This document shows, piece by piece, positions 40,201 through 50,160 of a stretch of 64,000 bases of DNA. The notes under the pieces were generated by a model. The model ran no database searches. It worked only from the letters and a program-made list of their open reading frames with translations, and was not told the origin of the DNA. The position numbers and the translations under genes are program-made. The stretch's first letter is position 1. Each line of letters begins with the position of its first letter. This DNA is from Anticarsia gemmatalis (lineage: Eukaryota; Arthropoda; Insecta; Lepidoptera; Erebidae). The stretch spans positions 10,195,501 to 10,259,500 of the forward strand of contig NC_134765.1 in the NCBI RefSeq assembly GCF_050436995.1, written 5' to 3'.

Positions 40201-42231
40201 TCGCGTTAGGCGCGGACGCTGTCGAACCACAACTGTTATCAGGCGCACCCGGAGACGGACTATACATTGGTCTATTACTCTCCGGAGACGCTACTGTTCT
40301 TGGCAACACGTTGGGCATCGACGGAGGCATGTTTAAAAGTCTTTGGTTACATTGGATAAAAGGGTTCTCGGTCGGACAAAGGTTCGGGACGATAGGGATT
40401 TGAAAGAGGGCGGGGTTATTGACCCACTCCTGGAGGGCTTTCTGCAGACGTCGGACGTGGAGCGGCTTAGATGCCATCCCGACGAGAGCCATTATCTCGA
40501 GGAACTCCTCCTCGCCCGCGTCACACAGTTGTTGTACGTCGTCCCCACCTGCAAACAAATAGAAACATTAATTACATCACAAAAACAATGATACCGATGT
40601 CATAATCTTGATAAATAACAGTTGTATGATGGAGGCTGTGAATAGAAGTAAAAACCTGACATCAAGGTGTATCGACAATCAGATATAATGTAGCAAAGAT
40701 CTACAATAAAAACGCATCATCAACTATTGTCTCAAAAAAAACTTAATTCAAGAAAGTTCAAAAGCATTCGAGAATTATTATGATTTCTCAGAGTCCAAAA
40801 AAACGGACCGCGGTATTACGTTCTTTACATTCACATGCAAGAAAAAACTGGACTATTGTTACAAACAGATAGATTAGTCCCATATACATTAATATGCAAG
40901 ACTTTCTTGCGGCGCAAGTTCATTTCGCTATCATTGTTCCACACAAAAACGTGAGATACGCCAAAAAAATATAAACTCACACACCACTTTTAATTTAGGC
41001 AAATATGCAAATGGCTACGTGACCATTTTGCGAAGGGGCGCCAAGAAAAAAAACAAAAGGATAAGGCTGACTGGCCAAACCCTTCCTTGGCTCGAGTAAT
41101 CGGCGGTATTAAAAAAGTAAAAGATTAAAAAAGTAATTTGCATGTCGACGCTGAGCGCGCGTTTTTTAGCGTTATGGAGATTTCTTTTTTTAGTTCTTTT
41201 CCTTTATTTCGTGCTGAGAAAGTGTTTTTTCTTGTGTTCCTATGATGTCGTCTTCAAATTAGCCGGTGAGCAGCTGCTTTTATTCATTATTTGATAGATG
41301 ATAGTTTTTTAATCACTTATGTATTCCAGAGGAATTTGTCGTTCAACAAGAATACCTACTTTTCCTTAAGCGGGATAATTAATACGTTTAAAATTCATGT
41401 TTAATTCTTTCGTTTTTGTTTCAAATACAAAGATAACATACAAAGATAACATGTAAGATAAAATATTTCATGTTTTATGCCAGTATCAATGTGATACATA
41501 TATTATATTACTTTCATTCTTTAGAATATTTTTTGATAGATTATGTACTTATTGGCATTCAACGTGGCAATGCTGCCAGTCTTGGGATACGGAAATATTT
41601 TATGATGCCTCATTTTAATTATATTTACATTTAAATGTTGTTCCTTTGTACTTATATAGTTAGGTTTTTTGATGGTATTTATATATCTCTATGTCTACAT
41701 GGTATAGATAGCTATGTATTTACTATATTATAAACCTGTATCGCCCCACTGCTGGGCAAAGGCCTCTCCCATAGTTTTTTACTGTAGCCTTATGTACTCG
41801 TATTTACACAGGAATATTATTATTTCATACTAGCTTTTGCCCGCGACTCGTCCGCGTGGTTCGTGACTTAGGACAGAACTTTCATACAAACTTTTATCCC
41901 CTTGGTAGAATTGGTCAAAATCCTTCGTCCTATTTGCCCTGGTTTCGGTTGTACGTTGATAGATCACTATCCCCCGGTTTCTGAGGTACCTACTTTAAAC
42001 GGTAGTTTATCTATTCAATAGCGTTTAAACTCATATTATTAAATGTGTCTCAGAAACCAGGAGTATGTCAGTCAGTCACCTTAGAGATTTATATTTATAT
42101 ATAGATGAATGTTAAAGAATGTTACGTACCCATTTCAAGTAGCGTGTCATAGTAGGCCAGTAGACTGGCTCGCTGCATCACCCTGTATAGTTGCAGTTCA
42201 GCCTCATTGGCGGGCGCTGATGTTACCACCA
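31113..42231 (-). CDS. nab: NAB transcriptional corepressor (NGFI-A/EGR-binding protein homologue), 5' end missing
   Basis: Join of 42231-42130, 40548-39788 and 36738-36611, then either 34025-33914 (terminal) or 31591-31516 plus 31253-31113. All junctions are GT-AG and in phase. The NCD1 domain spans exons 42231 and 40548 (ELQLYRVMQRASLLAYYDTL, then GGDDVQQLCDAGEEEFLEIM and ALVGMASKPLHVRRLQKALQ) and is nearly identical to vertebrate NAB1/2. A Pro/Ser/Ala linker of about 110 residues follows. NCD2 runs from DVHVQKLAAAAEKLSKHLP through EEIRKYAAIYGRFDCKRK to NEAAAQICR..RRDELFPLARQLV. NAB proteins bind the R1 region of EGR zinc-finger factors and repress transcription in the nucleus; Drosophila nab works with rotund/squeeze in wing and neurons (established). 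The first exon is not found. Exon 42231 starts with TG, so a single A at the end of the previous exon would create a split ATG. Confidence 0.95.
31516..31591 (-). CDS. nab: nab alternative internal exon
   Basis: The acceptor is GATGTTACAG and the donor CCTCCG/GTAAGAA. It adds 25 residues (WWGVKAESDDADSRCSYSST then STPPP). Entry is phase 2, matching the end of exon 36738-36611 but not the stop-containing exon 34025-33914, so the two are mutually exclusive. It is acidic and Ser-rich. Confidence 0.6.
32881..32936 (+). mobile_element. LINE 3'-end fragment
   Basis: AAGGCCTGACCTCTCCCTCA and GGGAGAAGACCTCTGCCCAG match the tail seen at 35095-35278. It lies in the nab alternative intron. Confidence 0.5.
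33007..33805 (-). mobile_element. ACACAGTA-rich DNA transposon, copy 2 (inverted)
   Basis: 799 bp, almost identical to the reverse complement of 24968-25768, with the same inverted ends. TATA stands on both sides (33003-33006 and 33806-33809), again a 4-bp target duplication. It lies within nab, between the two alternative C-terminal routes. Confidence 0.85.
33914..34025 (-). CDS. nab: nab terminal exon (short route) with basic motif
   Basis: The acceptor is TTTTGTTCCAG, phase 2, and a TAA stop lies at 33916-33914. It encodes 36 residues, with an acidic run (GEDRDRDEDE) followed by TPAKRPRQ, comparable in place and type to the SPKRIK basic motif that follows NCD2 in vertebrate NAB1, a likely nuclear localisation signal. 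A transposon end lies only about 108 bp downstream (33805), so the 3' UTR of this isoform may run into it. Confidence 0.75.
34090..34192 (+). mobile_element. SINE/LINE tail repeat, copy 3, left part
   Basis: It carries CTCCGTGCTTCGGAAGGCAC and GGTCCCGGTTGTTGTCAATT. Its continuation (GACGGCTTGAAAAACTTTGA..CTAACCATA) is at 35649-35690, so the 1440-bp element inserted into it. It lies in the intron upstream of the short nab terminal exon. Confidence 0.65.
34201..35640. mobile_element. 1440-bp non-autonomous DNA transposon with subterminal repeats
   Basis: The ends GAGTTATTCCGGTCTGATCC and (right end, other strand) GAGTTATTCCGTTCGGATCC are inverted. The motif ATTCCGGTCTGATCCCC recurs inside both ends (near 34289 and 35565). 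Flanks CAAAGGCC (34193-34200) and CAAGGGCC (35641-35648) form an 8-bp target duplication with one mismatch, which fits hAT or P-type enzymes. The interrupted host repeat confirms the boundaries. There is no ORF above 60 codons. A LINE tail is nested at 35095-35278. Confidence 0.8.
35095..35278 (+). mobile_element. LINE 3'-end fragment nested in the 1440-bp element
   Basis: It reads GGTGAAGGAAAACATCGTGA, GGCCAGCGTGGTGGACTCAA, then CCTTTGCCCTGCAGCGGGAC. Opposite orientation to 24455-24660. Confidence 0.6.
36347..36520 (+). mobile_element. Helitron-like element with (GTCT)n, copy b, 5' truncated
   Basis: CTGTCTGTCTGTTACTCAAT to GCGGGGAAAAGCTAGT, joined on its left to the tail of the tRNA-derived SINE (AGAATTGCTCTTGTGCCGCG at 36323-36342). 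It lies just before the nab NCD2 exon. Confidence 0.7.
36611..36738 (-). CDS. nab: nab exon: end of NCD2
   Basis: The acceptor is TTTTCACCAG, phase 0, and the donor AAGCATGG/GTGAGT, phase 2. It encodes 42 residues (VMVNEAAAQICRCVPALLTR, then RDELFPLARQLVRRAGLHYS and KH). NEAAAQLC and RRDELFPLARQ are hallmarks of the NAB NCD2 domain. Confidence 0.92.
37522..37688. repeat. Long hairpin inside the 2129-bp element
   Basis: The arms run from CAGGAGCGCTAAAATAAG through GGTGGTATAATCGCGCTA and AAGAGCTTTTTCG to GTGGCGCT, then invert with few mismatches to CTTATTTTAGCGCTACTGT. The loop is about 25 bp around GTTGTACAGAGG. It could be a MITE nested in the larger element. Confidence 0.85.
38394..38775. 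repeat. 9-bp minisatellite TTTATTTTA, about 42 units
   Basis: Almost perfect tandem array of one 9-mer. It creates an artificial open frame repeating Phe-Tyr-Leu in three codons. It lies in an intron within the 2129-bp element. Confidence 0.95.
39788..40548 (-). CDS. nab: nab main exon: most of NCD1, linker and start of NCD2
   Basis: The acceptor is TTTGTTTGCAG, phase 1, and the donor CATGAG/GTTAGT, phase 0. It encodes 253 residues. It opens with GDDVQQLCDAGEEEFLEIMA and SKPLHVRRLQKALQEWVNNP (NCD1), continues as a Pro/Ser/Ala-rich linker, and ends with the first half of NCD2 including EEIRKYAAIYGRFDCKRKPE. Its GC content is well above that of the surrounding DNA. Confidence 0.95.
41005..41143. 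promoter_or_regulatory. Putative enhancer with two POU octamers (nab intron)
   Basis: ATGCAAAT at 41005-41012 and the inverse ATTTGCAT at 41136-41143 stand in a stretch with CGTGACC, GGGGCGCCAAG and CTCGAGTAATC motifs. It is more GC-rich than the surroundings and free of known repeats. Function is inferred. Confidence 0.3.
41829..42106 (-). mobile_element. Helitron-like element, GTCAGTCAGTCA family, interrupted by a MITE
   Basis: On the plus strand it starts CTAGCTTTTGCCCGCGACTC and ends TATATATAGAT. The MITE at 41970-42063 splits it at the CACTA/TGTCAG junction. It ends 24 bp from the nab NCD1 exon. Confidence 0.65.
41970..42063. mobile_element. Foldback MITE, CCGGTTTCTGAGG family, copy 6 (nested)
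   Basis: The ends TCCCCCGGTTTCTGAGG and CTCAGAAACCAGGAG remain and most of one inner arm is deleted. TA is duplicated on both sides (41968-41969 and 42064-42065), shown by the empty site at 22331-22342. Confidence 0.85.
42130..42231 (-). CDS. nab: nab exon: start of NCD1
   Basis: The acceptor is TATTTTCCAG and the donor GAAATGG/GTACGT, phase 1. It encodes VVTSAPANEAELQLYRVMQR then ASLLAYYDTLLEM, matching the N-terminal NCD1 helix of NAB1/2 (GELQLYRILQKANLLSYFD-type). The exon begins with two bases (TG) completing a codon, so the upstream exon is short or mostly untranslated. Confidence 0.92.
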
Positions 42232-43714
42232 CTGGAAAATAATAATAAAATCTACTGTTAATTGTGATAAAATCACTTGAAGTAACGGTATTTTGTTTAA
42301 TAGGATGTATTACAGTTTCTTAACTTTTATATCAACACATAGTTCAACATAGGTATTCTATTTTCTGCTAAAGATATATAGGTACAGAAAAATGGTTGTG
42401 GTCGCCAAATACCAGATTTTTTTGATCTAAATATTTTTATCAAAATTTTGCGTGCAGCTATTTGTACAGTTTTTCGTTCAGTAGTTTGCGCATTGATATT
42501 TTGACGCGTTTTAATGCATAATGACTTACATTCATGATTGTAGAGGTAATATGCTAAATAGTCAATCTGAGATGCTTATATTGACCTAGCGAGACGATAG
42601 GGCAAAGAAACATTTATAAAACTGCCCGATAACATAACACTTTAATCTCAGGACCCGCCTTTCAAATATAATTTCAAAATTAAACTAAATCTATTCTAAC
42701 AACAGATAACTATTATAAAGGAAATGCACCAGACCCAATAGGTTTAACCTTCATACAAATCAACCATTTATTTCGTGCCAAAACATATTATAACATAAGA
42801 ATAAAACTAAAAACATTCTCGTAAAACCGATCATTTGCGTGCTCCGACCGATTTAATGCCGTCTGAAATCGCGTGAGGAGAAACTCGTACAAAAAATAAC
42901 CCCTTTTTAATTCAGCCCCAGCCATTACCGAAAAGAATAGCGACGACCGTTACCGTCGAAAATAAATGAATAAGTTTTACATAAAGAACCCTTTTGTTCA
43001 GTTTGTGCATAGTCTATGGCCTCAATAGGCCAATGCGATGTGCGCGGGAAAAATATCGACCGAGCTGTCAAAAAAATGTTGCCACCCTTTCTGTGCACTA
43101 TTGGTTTTTGTGTTGTAAAAAAAATGTGGGGTGGATAAATGAGGATAGACTCCACCCCGGGTGTATTTACGTTGCTATGTAGTTTTTTCTATTGTGTTTA
43201 CTGATGTTTGTATGTTTTTTTGCGATACATAGTTTTTACTTTCTTAGACATTGCGTTAACGATATCGTCATTGAAATGTTTATTACAAATAGGCGTGATA
43301 AAATTGTATAACCACGTACCTGCTACAATATCAATAATTGTCTATTACTTTATTGTTGTATCTGAGAATAGATATGTTCTAGTTCTGCAATGAAAAAAGC
43401 CTAGTATTCCAATCTACCAATAAAAAAAATTACAACAGCATTGAATTGCTATCGAAATCAATCATACTCTATTAGGTAAGTTTACCAAGAAAGCCTTGCC
43501 TCAAACAAGCAACAGACAGCACCAGAATATAAAACAAAAACTCCCAAAATAATTATTATTATGATCTTTTCTTAGCATCCATCATAAAAAAAAGAAACAA
43601 AAAAAATCATGAGAAAAATTTTGGTCTTCAACTTAAACTTAACCCTATCTTGCCGGTGCAACTTTTTTAGTGCTAAAAAAAGTCTTTCTCTAAGCAACGA
43701 TGTCCAAAAAAATA

Positions 43715-43853
43715 ATTTGCATAATCTTTTTGAGTGAAAAAAATCGCCACAGACGTATGCAAATTTTAATTTTTGATTCAAAGGGGTAGCGGCCATAGGG
43801 AATACTTTAGTCTTTTTTTATCTTTAAAAAGTGGTCACGTAACACATTTGCAT
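43715..43853. promoter_or_regulatory. Cluster of three perfect octamers (nab region)
   Basis: ATTTGCAT at 43715-43722 and 43846-43853 and ATGCAAAT at 43757-43764 fall within 139 bp outside any recognised repeat. Another lies at 44329-44336. This octamer is the classical POU-domain site. Regulation of nab by POU factors is only inferred. Confidence 0.3.
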
Positions 43854-46329
43854 ACATGTATTTATTATAAGTTAATTTTATGCAACTCTCACGATCTTTC
43901 GAGTTTTTTTGTTGATTAGTAAAAAGTTTTTTTTCTTGTCTTCGACTAGCTTACCTTTGTTTAATTAGATGTTATGGTAGTCGTGAGAAGGAACTCATAA
44001 GATGTTTTTTTTAGAATTTATTTTATATTTTTATTGTAGATTTTTTTTACACAGACATATTATTATATTACAGTCAACTTTAAATTAAGTGCAACGTGAT
44101 GAAGACAATTCTTGCAATTTTTTTTTATTGCGGTGTATAAAGTCCCTAGATATTCTAAATAAGTTACTAAGTAGTAATATTTTAAAACAATTACTTTTAA
44201 ATCGATACAACAAACATTAAAAGCTCTAATAAACTATCTAAAACTGCATTTTAAATCTAAGCGGTGCTCTAATTGATAAAGTCCGGAATGAGGAAATTAC
44301 GAACAAGCCCAAGGCAACTGTGCGATGTATTTGCATACTGAATTGGTCCAGGACCGGTCAGTTTTGTCAACTCGTTAATCATTTGCAACAAGCATGTTCG
44401 CAAATTGAGAACACAACAAAAAAGTGTTTTGGAATGCCCGGCACACAAGTCTGCAGAAACACCGGGGGTCACTTGCAATGCAAGCTTATAAATTAGTTTA
44501 AACTAAATTTAAATAAACTTATTTGCTTAATACTTTACGGCTAATAATAAACTGCATTGAAATACGCAATATTTAAAATTACATTCTTACACGAATTACA
44601 GTAAGCTAAATTATACATTGACAAAGATGACGCAACCAAAACCACACCTCCCTAAATACAAAATAAATTAATATCAAATGTCTTCAAGACATAATAACCC
44701 AATTTCCGTAAAAGACAAACAATTAGCATAACAAATGGCTTCCTCTCTAATTACCTTCTCCGTTACCACAAAACAACATGAATAACGTTACCGTGCGAAA
44801 ATATGAACAAACAAAATACAACTACAAATTAAATACAAATACAAACGAATTCACGCAATAATTAGCCTGTAGCATGTGAGGGTTGAGTGTTTGAAAAAGA
44901 ACCCGATCTTGTCAGTTCGCGTGTAATTTGAGTGTATTCTTTTTGGCGGTATTGTCTTTGGTTTTATGGCGCGAAATTTTACTTTTGCTTTTAATTTGTC
45001 ATTCAGTTTCTTTGTTGATTTTAAGCGGCTTTAAGAAAGCAAGAGGTACTCTATTTTGTCGTGGTTCTGGTTTAGTTTTTAACCACTTGCTGAACAATAT
45101 TTAAAGATCAAAATATTGGTAAAGCTAGTCTTTAGCTCAGCTAAACTGCATAATAGGCACATAACAGCCGTAAACGGTTATCGATCTTAAATCGTCAAAT
45201 ATAAAAAAATGCTCCTTAAAACATCTTTAAAAAACAATATAAAACCGCTTTTCAATACATTTACGATAAAAAAACAATCAATATCTAAAAGAGTAAGATC
45301 AGATAATTCCTAACGTTCCAAAAGGCATCTCAAAGAAATTCTTAAACCCACATTATTATGATCCACAATGGATAAACAAAAAGTTCGCATTGTCATTTGA
45401 ATAAAGAAGTTCAAAAGGCGCTAATGACAGCGCGTGAAAACCATGCACCATAGAGCCCCGGTAAGGCGGGAGAGATGAGGTGTGCGCGCGCATCTTATTA
45501 GACACTTTTTAACACTTGCAATGCAATTGATATGCTCAATAATGTCTCATGAATATTTACGACCTTTTTTTACAATCACAGGTTGGGTTTACCAAAGACG
45601 TTTCGTATTTTTTTTTTACAAACTTCCGTGCGAAATTGTGTCTGTGCATCTTAATTTTTGTTTTTTTTTTTAGGTTATGGTTAAAAAAATGTGTGTGAAT
45701 GTTTTGCGTTGGGTATAATTATTAATCTTGTGTTGTGTTATGCATGGTATAACGACAGATAAATCTATATTTAAGTAGATAGATATTAATAAAATTAAAT
45801 ACTGCCAAAAAATACTGTAAGTACTTTTCTTAGTTATGCTTATGATTCTCCTAGAGTAATATGTGTGAAATCTAGGCACTAAACGTAACCTAATGACCTA
45901 AATGTGAAGTAATATTAGGTATAGATTTATACACGAAATTAAAAACGCCAGTACCAAATAAGTCTCTTATCAAAATCAATACATAAACTATTTGAAGTCA
46001 ATCAATAAGACAAATTCTCACTCCATTTTAAAACCAATATTAATTCACCTTTCATCTTTTTATCTTTACAATGTCCTAAACTCAAACATTTCTTTGTTTT
46101 TACTAATAAACTGTGTGTCTTAACAAAAAGGTTAGATTATAAAAGTCCTAATCCCACATGACTTCCGGTGGCGTGAATAAAAACTTCGATGAAAGACAAT
46201 GACTTGTCGATTTACATACGAAATTACATCGAAAAAACTTTCTTCATACGATTTAGAGTTCCTTGTAAAAAGGTTTTGTTGTTAGACGACTTTCGTGGCT
46301 AGTTGCAACCTTGGCGCGGGCATTTCATA

Positions 46330-46470
46330 GATGGGTGACCGCAGTAGTTAAACTGAGCGTCTCCGTGCTTCAGAGGGCACTTAAAAGTCGGTCCCGGTTG
46401 TTGTCAATATGATAACAGTCGTTATGACATGTCAACTTTGACACTAGGTTGACCACTAACCATACGACAA
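46330..46470 (+). mobile_element. SINE/LINE tail repeat, copy 4
   Basis: GCGTCTCCGTGCTTCAGAGG, AAAAGTCGGTCCCGGTTGTT, then TTGACACTAGGTTGACCACT. Confidence 0.65.
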
Positions 46471-46587
46471 AAGAATAAGACGATAGTTTTTAGTAATTGC
46501 TAGTCAGCTACTTTGTGTAGCGCTATAATGTTTCTGGTGTTTATAATAAAATTGGTAGTCAAAAACTGTAAATATAGTCTAATTTAG

Positions 46588-46748
46588 ATTGCGTCGGGAG
46601 GTCGTGGGTTCGATTCCCACCCGGAACAATTATTTGTGTGATCCACTCTATAGCTCCTAAAAATAACTCAATACCTTTTTTCGGGTCTGGTTGTACTTTG
46701 TGTCCATTGTTTGTATGTTTGTAAAAGTCCCCGCGACAAAAGAGCAAT
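46588..46748 (+). mobile_element. tRNA-derived SINE, copy c (5' truncated)
   Basis: The B-box region GTGGGTTCGATTCCCACCC is followed by ACAATTATTTGTGTGATCCA and TTTGTGTCCATTGTTTGTAT, then AAAGTCCCCGCGAC. Confidence 0.7.
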
Positions 46749-46900
46749 TCTTAGTGCGAGAGACTTGCATAATAGATTAATCAGATAGCAGTCATCAAAC
46801 AAAAGTATTTGTACCTAATTACTACGGAACATGAAATTCGAAGTTACATCTCAAGAATCTCAACTCATTGGTTTTTTTTCCCGACGGTGAGTGAGATTTG

Positions 46901-46916
46901 TCAGCAGGTGGCGCTG
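46901..46916 (+). promoter_or_regulatory. CTCF-like motif
   Basis: TCAGCAGGTGGCGCTG matches the conserved CTCF core (SYAGRKGGCRS) closely. It lies in repeat-free DNA upstream of the visible nab exons. Confidence 0.35.
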
Positions 46917-49900
46917 ACCCACACAGTTTTTCTAGCAATTAATCACGGTTGCATCTGTTCAGTAATTACCGACGTTTCAAGGGTTAATCAAATATAATAA
47001 AGTAATTAGTTACCGCCATGTGTTTACTAAATTGACTCGTGATTCGAATGCAAGGTGAATTTGATAACGTTATACTGGAAAGGTAATAAATGTGAAAGAG
47101 TTTTTACGTTGGAAATACATTGTTTTGTATGTAGCAACAAATGGCATGAAAATTTTATCCGTTATTCTATATACTAAGGTCTTCATGGTCGATATTCGGC
47201 TACGACGACCAGTTTCATTAAAACCAGCCAATTGTGCCCCGGATTCGACCCCGAGACCTCTTGTGTGCCACAGAGACAGTCAATATTTATGTAGTATCCC
47301 ATGAAAGTAACAGCGTCTGGCAGATTTTTTGTGTCGAATTTGATAATCCGATTTTCAAAAAAATTGACGATGTGATAGTTCGCGAACCGAATAAAATATG
47401 GGTTAAATTGCTTTCAAAAATGTTTCACAAAGGCTAAGTCACAGATCAAAGTAAGTACCTATTCTATCATTTAATATGGAAAGGTTCCTGAGAAAATAGC
47501 TTGCTAAGGAAGGATTTCAAAGAAGAATATTATATTAGGATATTCCATAAAGTAAATAGCTTTGACTAGCTACATCTTAAATGAATGTTATCCATATATT
47601 ATCAGGTGTACAGTATCAATAAATCCCGGTGACCGCTCTACTTTACAATAAATCGCGAGCCCTGAGTTTTTTGTGTACCCGTCATCCCTGTTTTTATATC
47701 ACAGAGATAGGGTTCGCGCGTAAGCGAATATTTTTTTGCTATGTAGACCTTTAAAGTACAAACTAGATACATTTTGGTTGTATATTGTTAAATTAGATTA
47801 TTGTGTCTTTATTTTGTTGGGTTTTAACCAATAATAATCCGTGACATTAAATCGATTCTTATTACGGAAGTATATTTATTAATCGAATTAGTAACCGGGT
47901 AATTAATAATAACTTTAAAGTAAGAATTAAAGTCAGATAGTTAAGGTTTAATATTAAAAATTAAAATATTATCAAACTATTTCGTTTTGTCGTTGTTTCT
48001 GCACCAACTCATAATAGTAAACTCAATTCGTACGCAAAATAACACATCATAATAATCTATCGTACAATAAAAATTTCTGCTAATAAAACGTCACAAAAAC
48101 AGCCATAACCCTACAGCAGTCAACCCTACAACAAACCGTGCGTTCATCCTCTGTAACCCGTCGAATGTTCACAAAAAACAGGTTTTTGTCGACCCCTAAG
48201 TAAAATGACCCACTGCGCCACTGAACTTAATGTACCTAGTTTTTATAGAAAACATTCCTGTATTACAATGTTGTGGAATAATGTGTGTTAAGGGTGTATT
48301 TTGTAAGCTAAATTTAGTTGATGGAATTGTTTGTTTATTAAGCCTGGAAGGATATTTTTGTCTTAAGGGGGTGCAATTCTTGTACGTTTGTCTTGTATGC
48401 TCTATTCATTTTGCATTAGCTGTTTTTGAGATTCAATGCTAAGATAGAATGTAGTGTTAAATGATGTAGCGACGATTGTAGTGACTATTGTGCTCTTAAA
48501 TTAAATAGTTTTTATATATAGATGAAATAGTAGTGGATGAAAAAGTGTTGAGATGGAAAATATTTGTTTGAATCTTCGAATTCAATTGGACGAAGTTAAG
48601 TTTAGTTCCGAATCAAGTACTTAGCAAACTAAACTTGTATTTTTTACTACGATATCCATTATTAAGTATATGTATATGCCTAATTTTTTTTGGTCACTTG
48701 TTTTGAAAAATCGCGTTAAATTTTTATATTTATTAAAAGGTAGAGCAAAGTTACAAGACTTATATCGTAAGTACATACGTAGAGACGTTTACGTCATCAC
48801 TCAAGGAAAATTCTTGTGGTTTTTTACTGTTTACTAAATATGTCACTTTATTTAGCAGTGTTCTCAGAATTTATCGAAATATTTCACAATCATCGGATAG
48901 GAATTATCCCGTTGCATGATTCACTAGTCTACCGTCTCTGTATCCGTGATTTTAGTAATGAAGCATCCTTGATTCATCAAGTATTATAAAGCCTAAGTGG
49001 TATTTTAAGAGAGTACATTTTTAAGGTCTGGTGCGTAGTACTCGTAACCGACCGACATGCATGACAAGAAGTTTGGATGTGAATGTAGCTACTGAATGTT
49101 GTTCTAATATGCCTTCTTCCCTAACTTGAATTTATATCTTTAAAGCCTTTGAATCACAGAGTGGCGATGAAGTGATGATAAAGTAAGATAACAAAAGAGT
49201 TGAAAGAAATTGTTAAGAATCCCTTTTTTTTCAATTGCTGAGCAATGATCTCCTCTCCCTAAAAACCTCTCGGTCCTGAGCGATCTCTCTGCATCGTGAT
49301 CCCTCAAAAGCGGTACTTTTACACAAAACTAGTCAAAACAACACATTTTTCTAAAAGCCAATAAATTGTTCTACCACAAAGCCCTGAGGCGCCACTTACA
49401 CATGTTTCATACCATCAGTGTCTAATTGATACCGGAGCCCTACGGCTAAGGGGCTCCGTAGTTAGCACCTCGGCCCTTAGAGTAAGTTTTTATCGAAAAA
49501 ATTGCGTTTGAAATAATTAACGCTCCATTCTGACCGCATTCGGCAGTGGTAGGGTTGAATTTATGTCATGTGCTAGGGCTGGTACGTTGCTAATTTTATT
49601 TTTAGTTAAAATTTACTTGTTGTATGTGTATGTTTACATCAGATCGAAATGTTGCTTATTAGACGCCAGTTGTTTAAACTTGTACTAATTTGGTTTAAAA
49701 TTAGTGATGACTGGATGAGCTGTATTTTCAAGAAATGCCGTTTTTTTATTCTTAACCATAAAGAGAGGTTACGTGTTGTATACATATTAATTCTCTCAAC
49801 AATTCTTAGTTCTTACAATACATGTCGGGTTTTTTGGTTTGATTATGTTAAAAATATTTTTCTGCCTTGAATTGTTCTTGCGAGTATTGGGAAACGAAAT

Positions 49901-50039
49901 TTTATTGTTGGTGTCAATAATACTAAAAGCAAATCAAAATATAGAATTAACATAAAAAACCACTATCATCTCAACACTTCGCCAGATTTTAAATAAAAAA
50001 CATAAAATAACATAATCACAAACGACTTCCGCCTCGGGA

Positions 50040-50160
50040 ATATTCACAAAAAGTATCAATTTGACGGCTAACCCTCAGTGCTGAGCGGCGGCGGCCATCT
50101 GTCAGTGAGTGACAGCTCCGCGGTCAACCCTTCCGCGGCGCTTGTTTACATTGCATCTAA
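50040..50160 (-). promoter_or_regulatory. CpG-rich island, candidate promoter or 5' exon of nab
   Basis: A short GC-rich block on the minus strand contains GACAGATGGCCGCCGCCGC. The ATG there opens an eight-codon frame only (MAAAAQH, stop). A GAGG/GTTAGC donor-like site would leave one base, the phase needed by nab exon 42231, but no ATG lies in that frame. It could be an untranslated first exon; no supporting initiator was established. Confidence 0.25.

Noticed and set aside
47234..47285. GGATTCGACCCCGAGACC, a tRNA-like stretch
   Set aside because: Similar fragments occur at 3004, 20880, 21590, 35816 and 61490 without a cloverleaf. They are SINE remnants.
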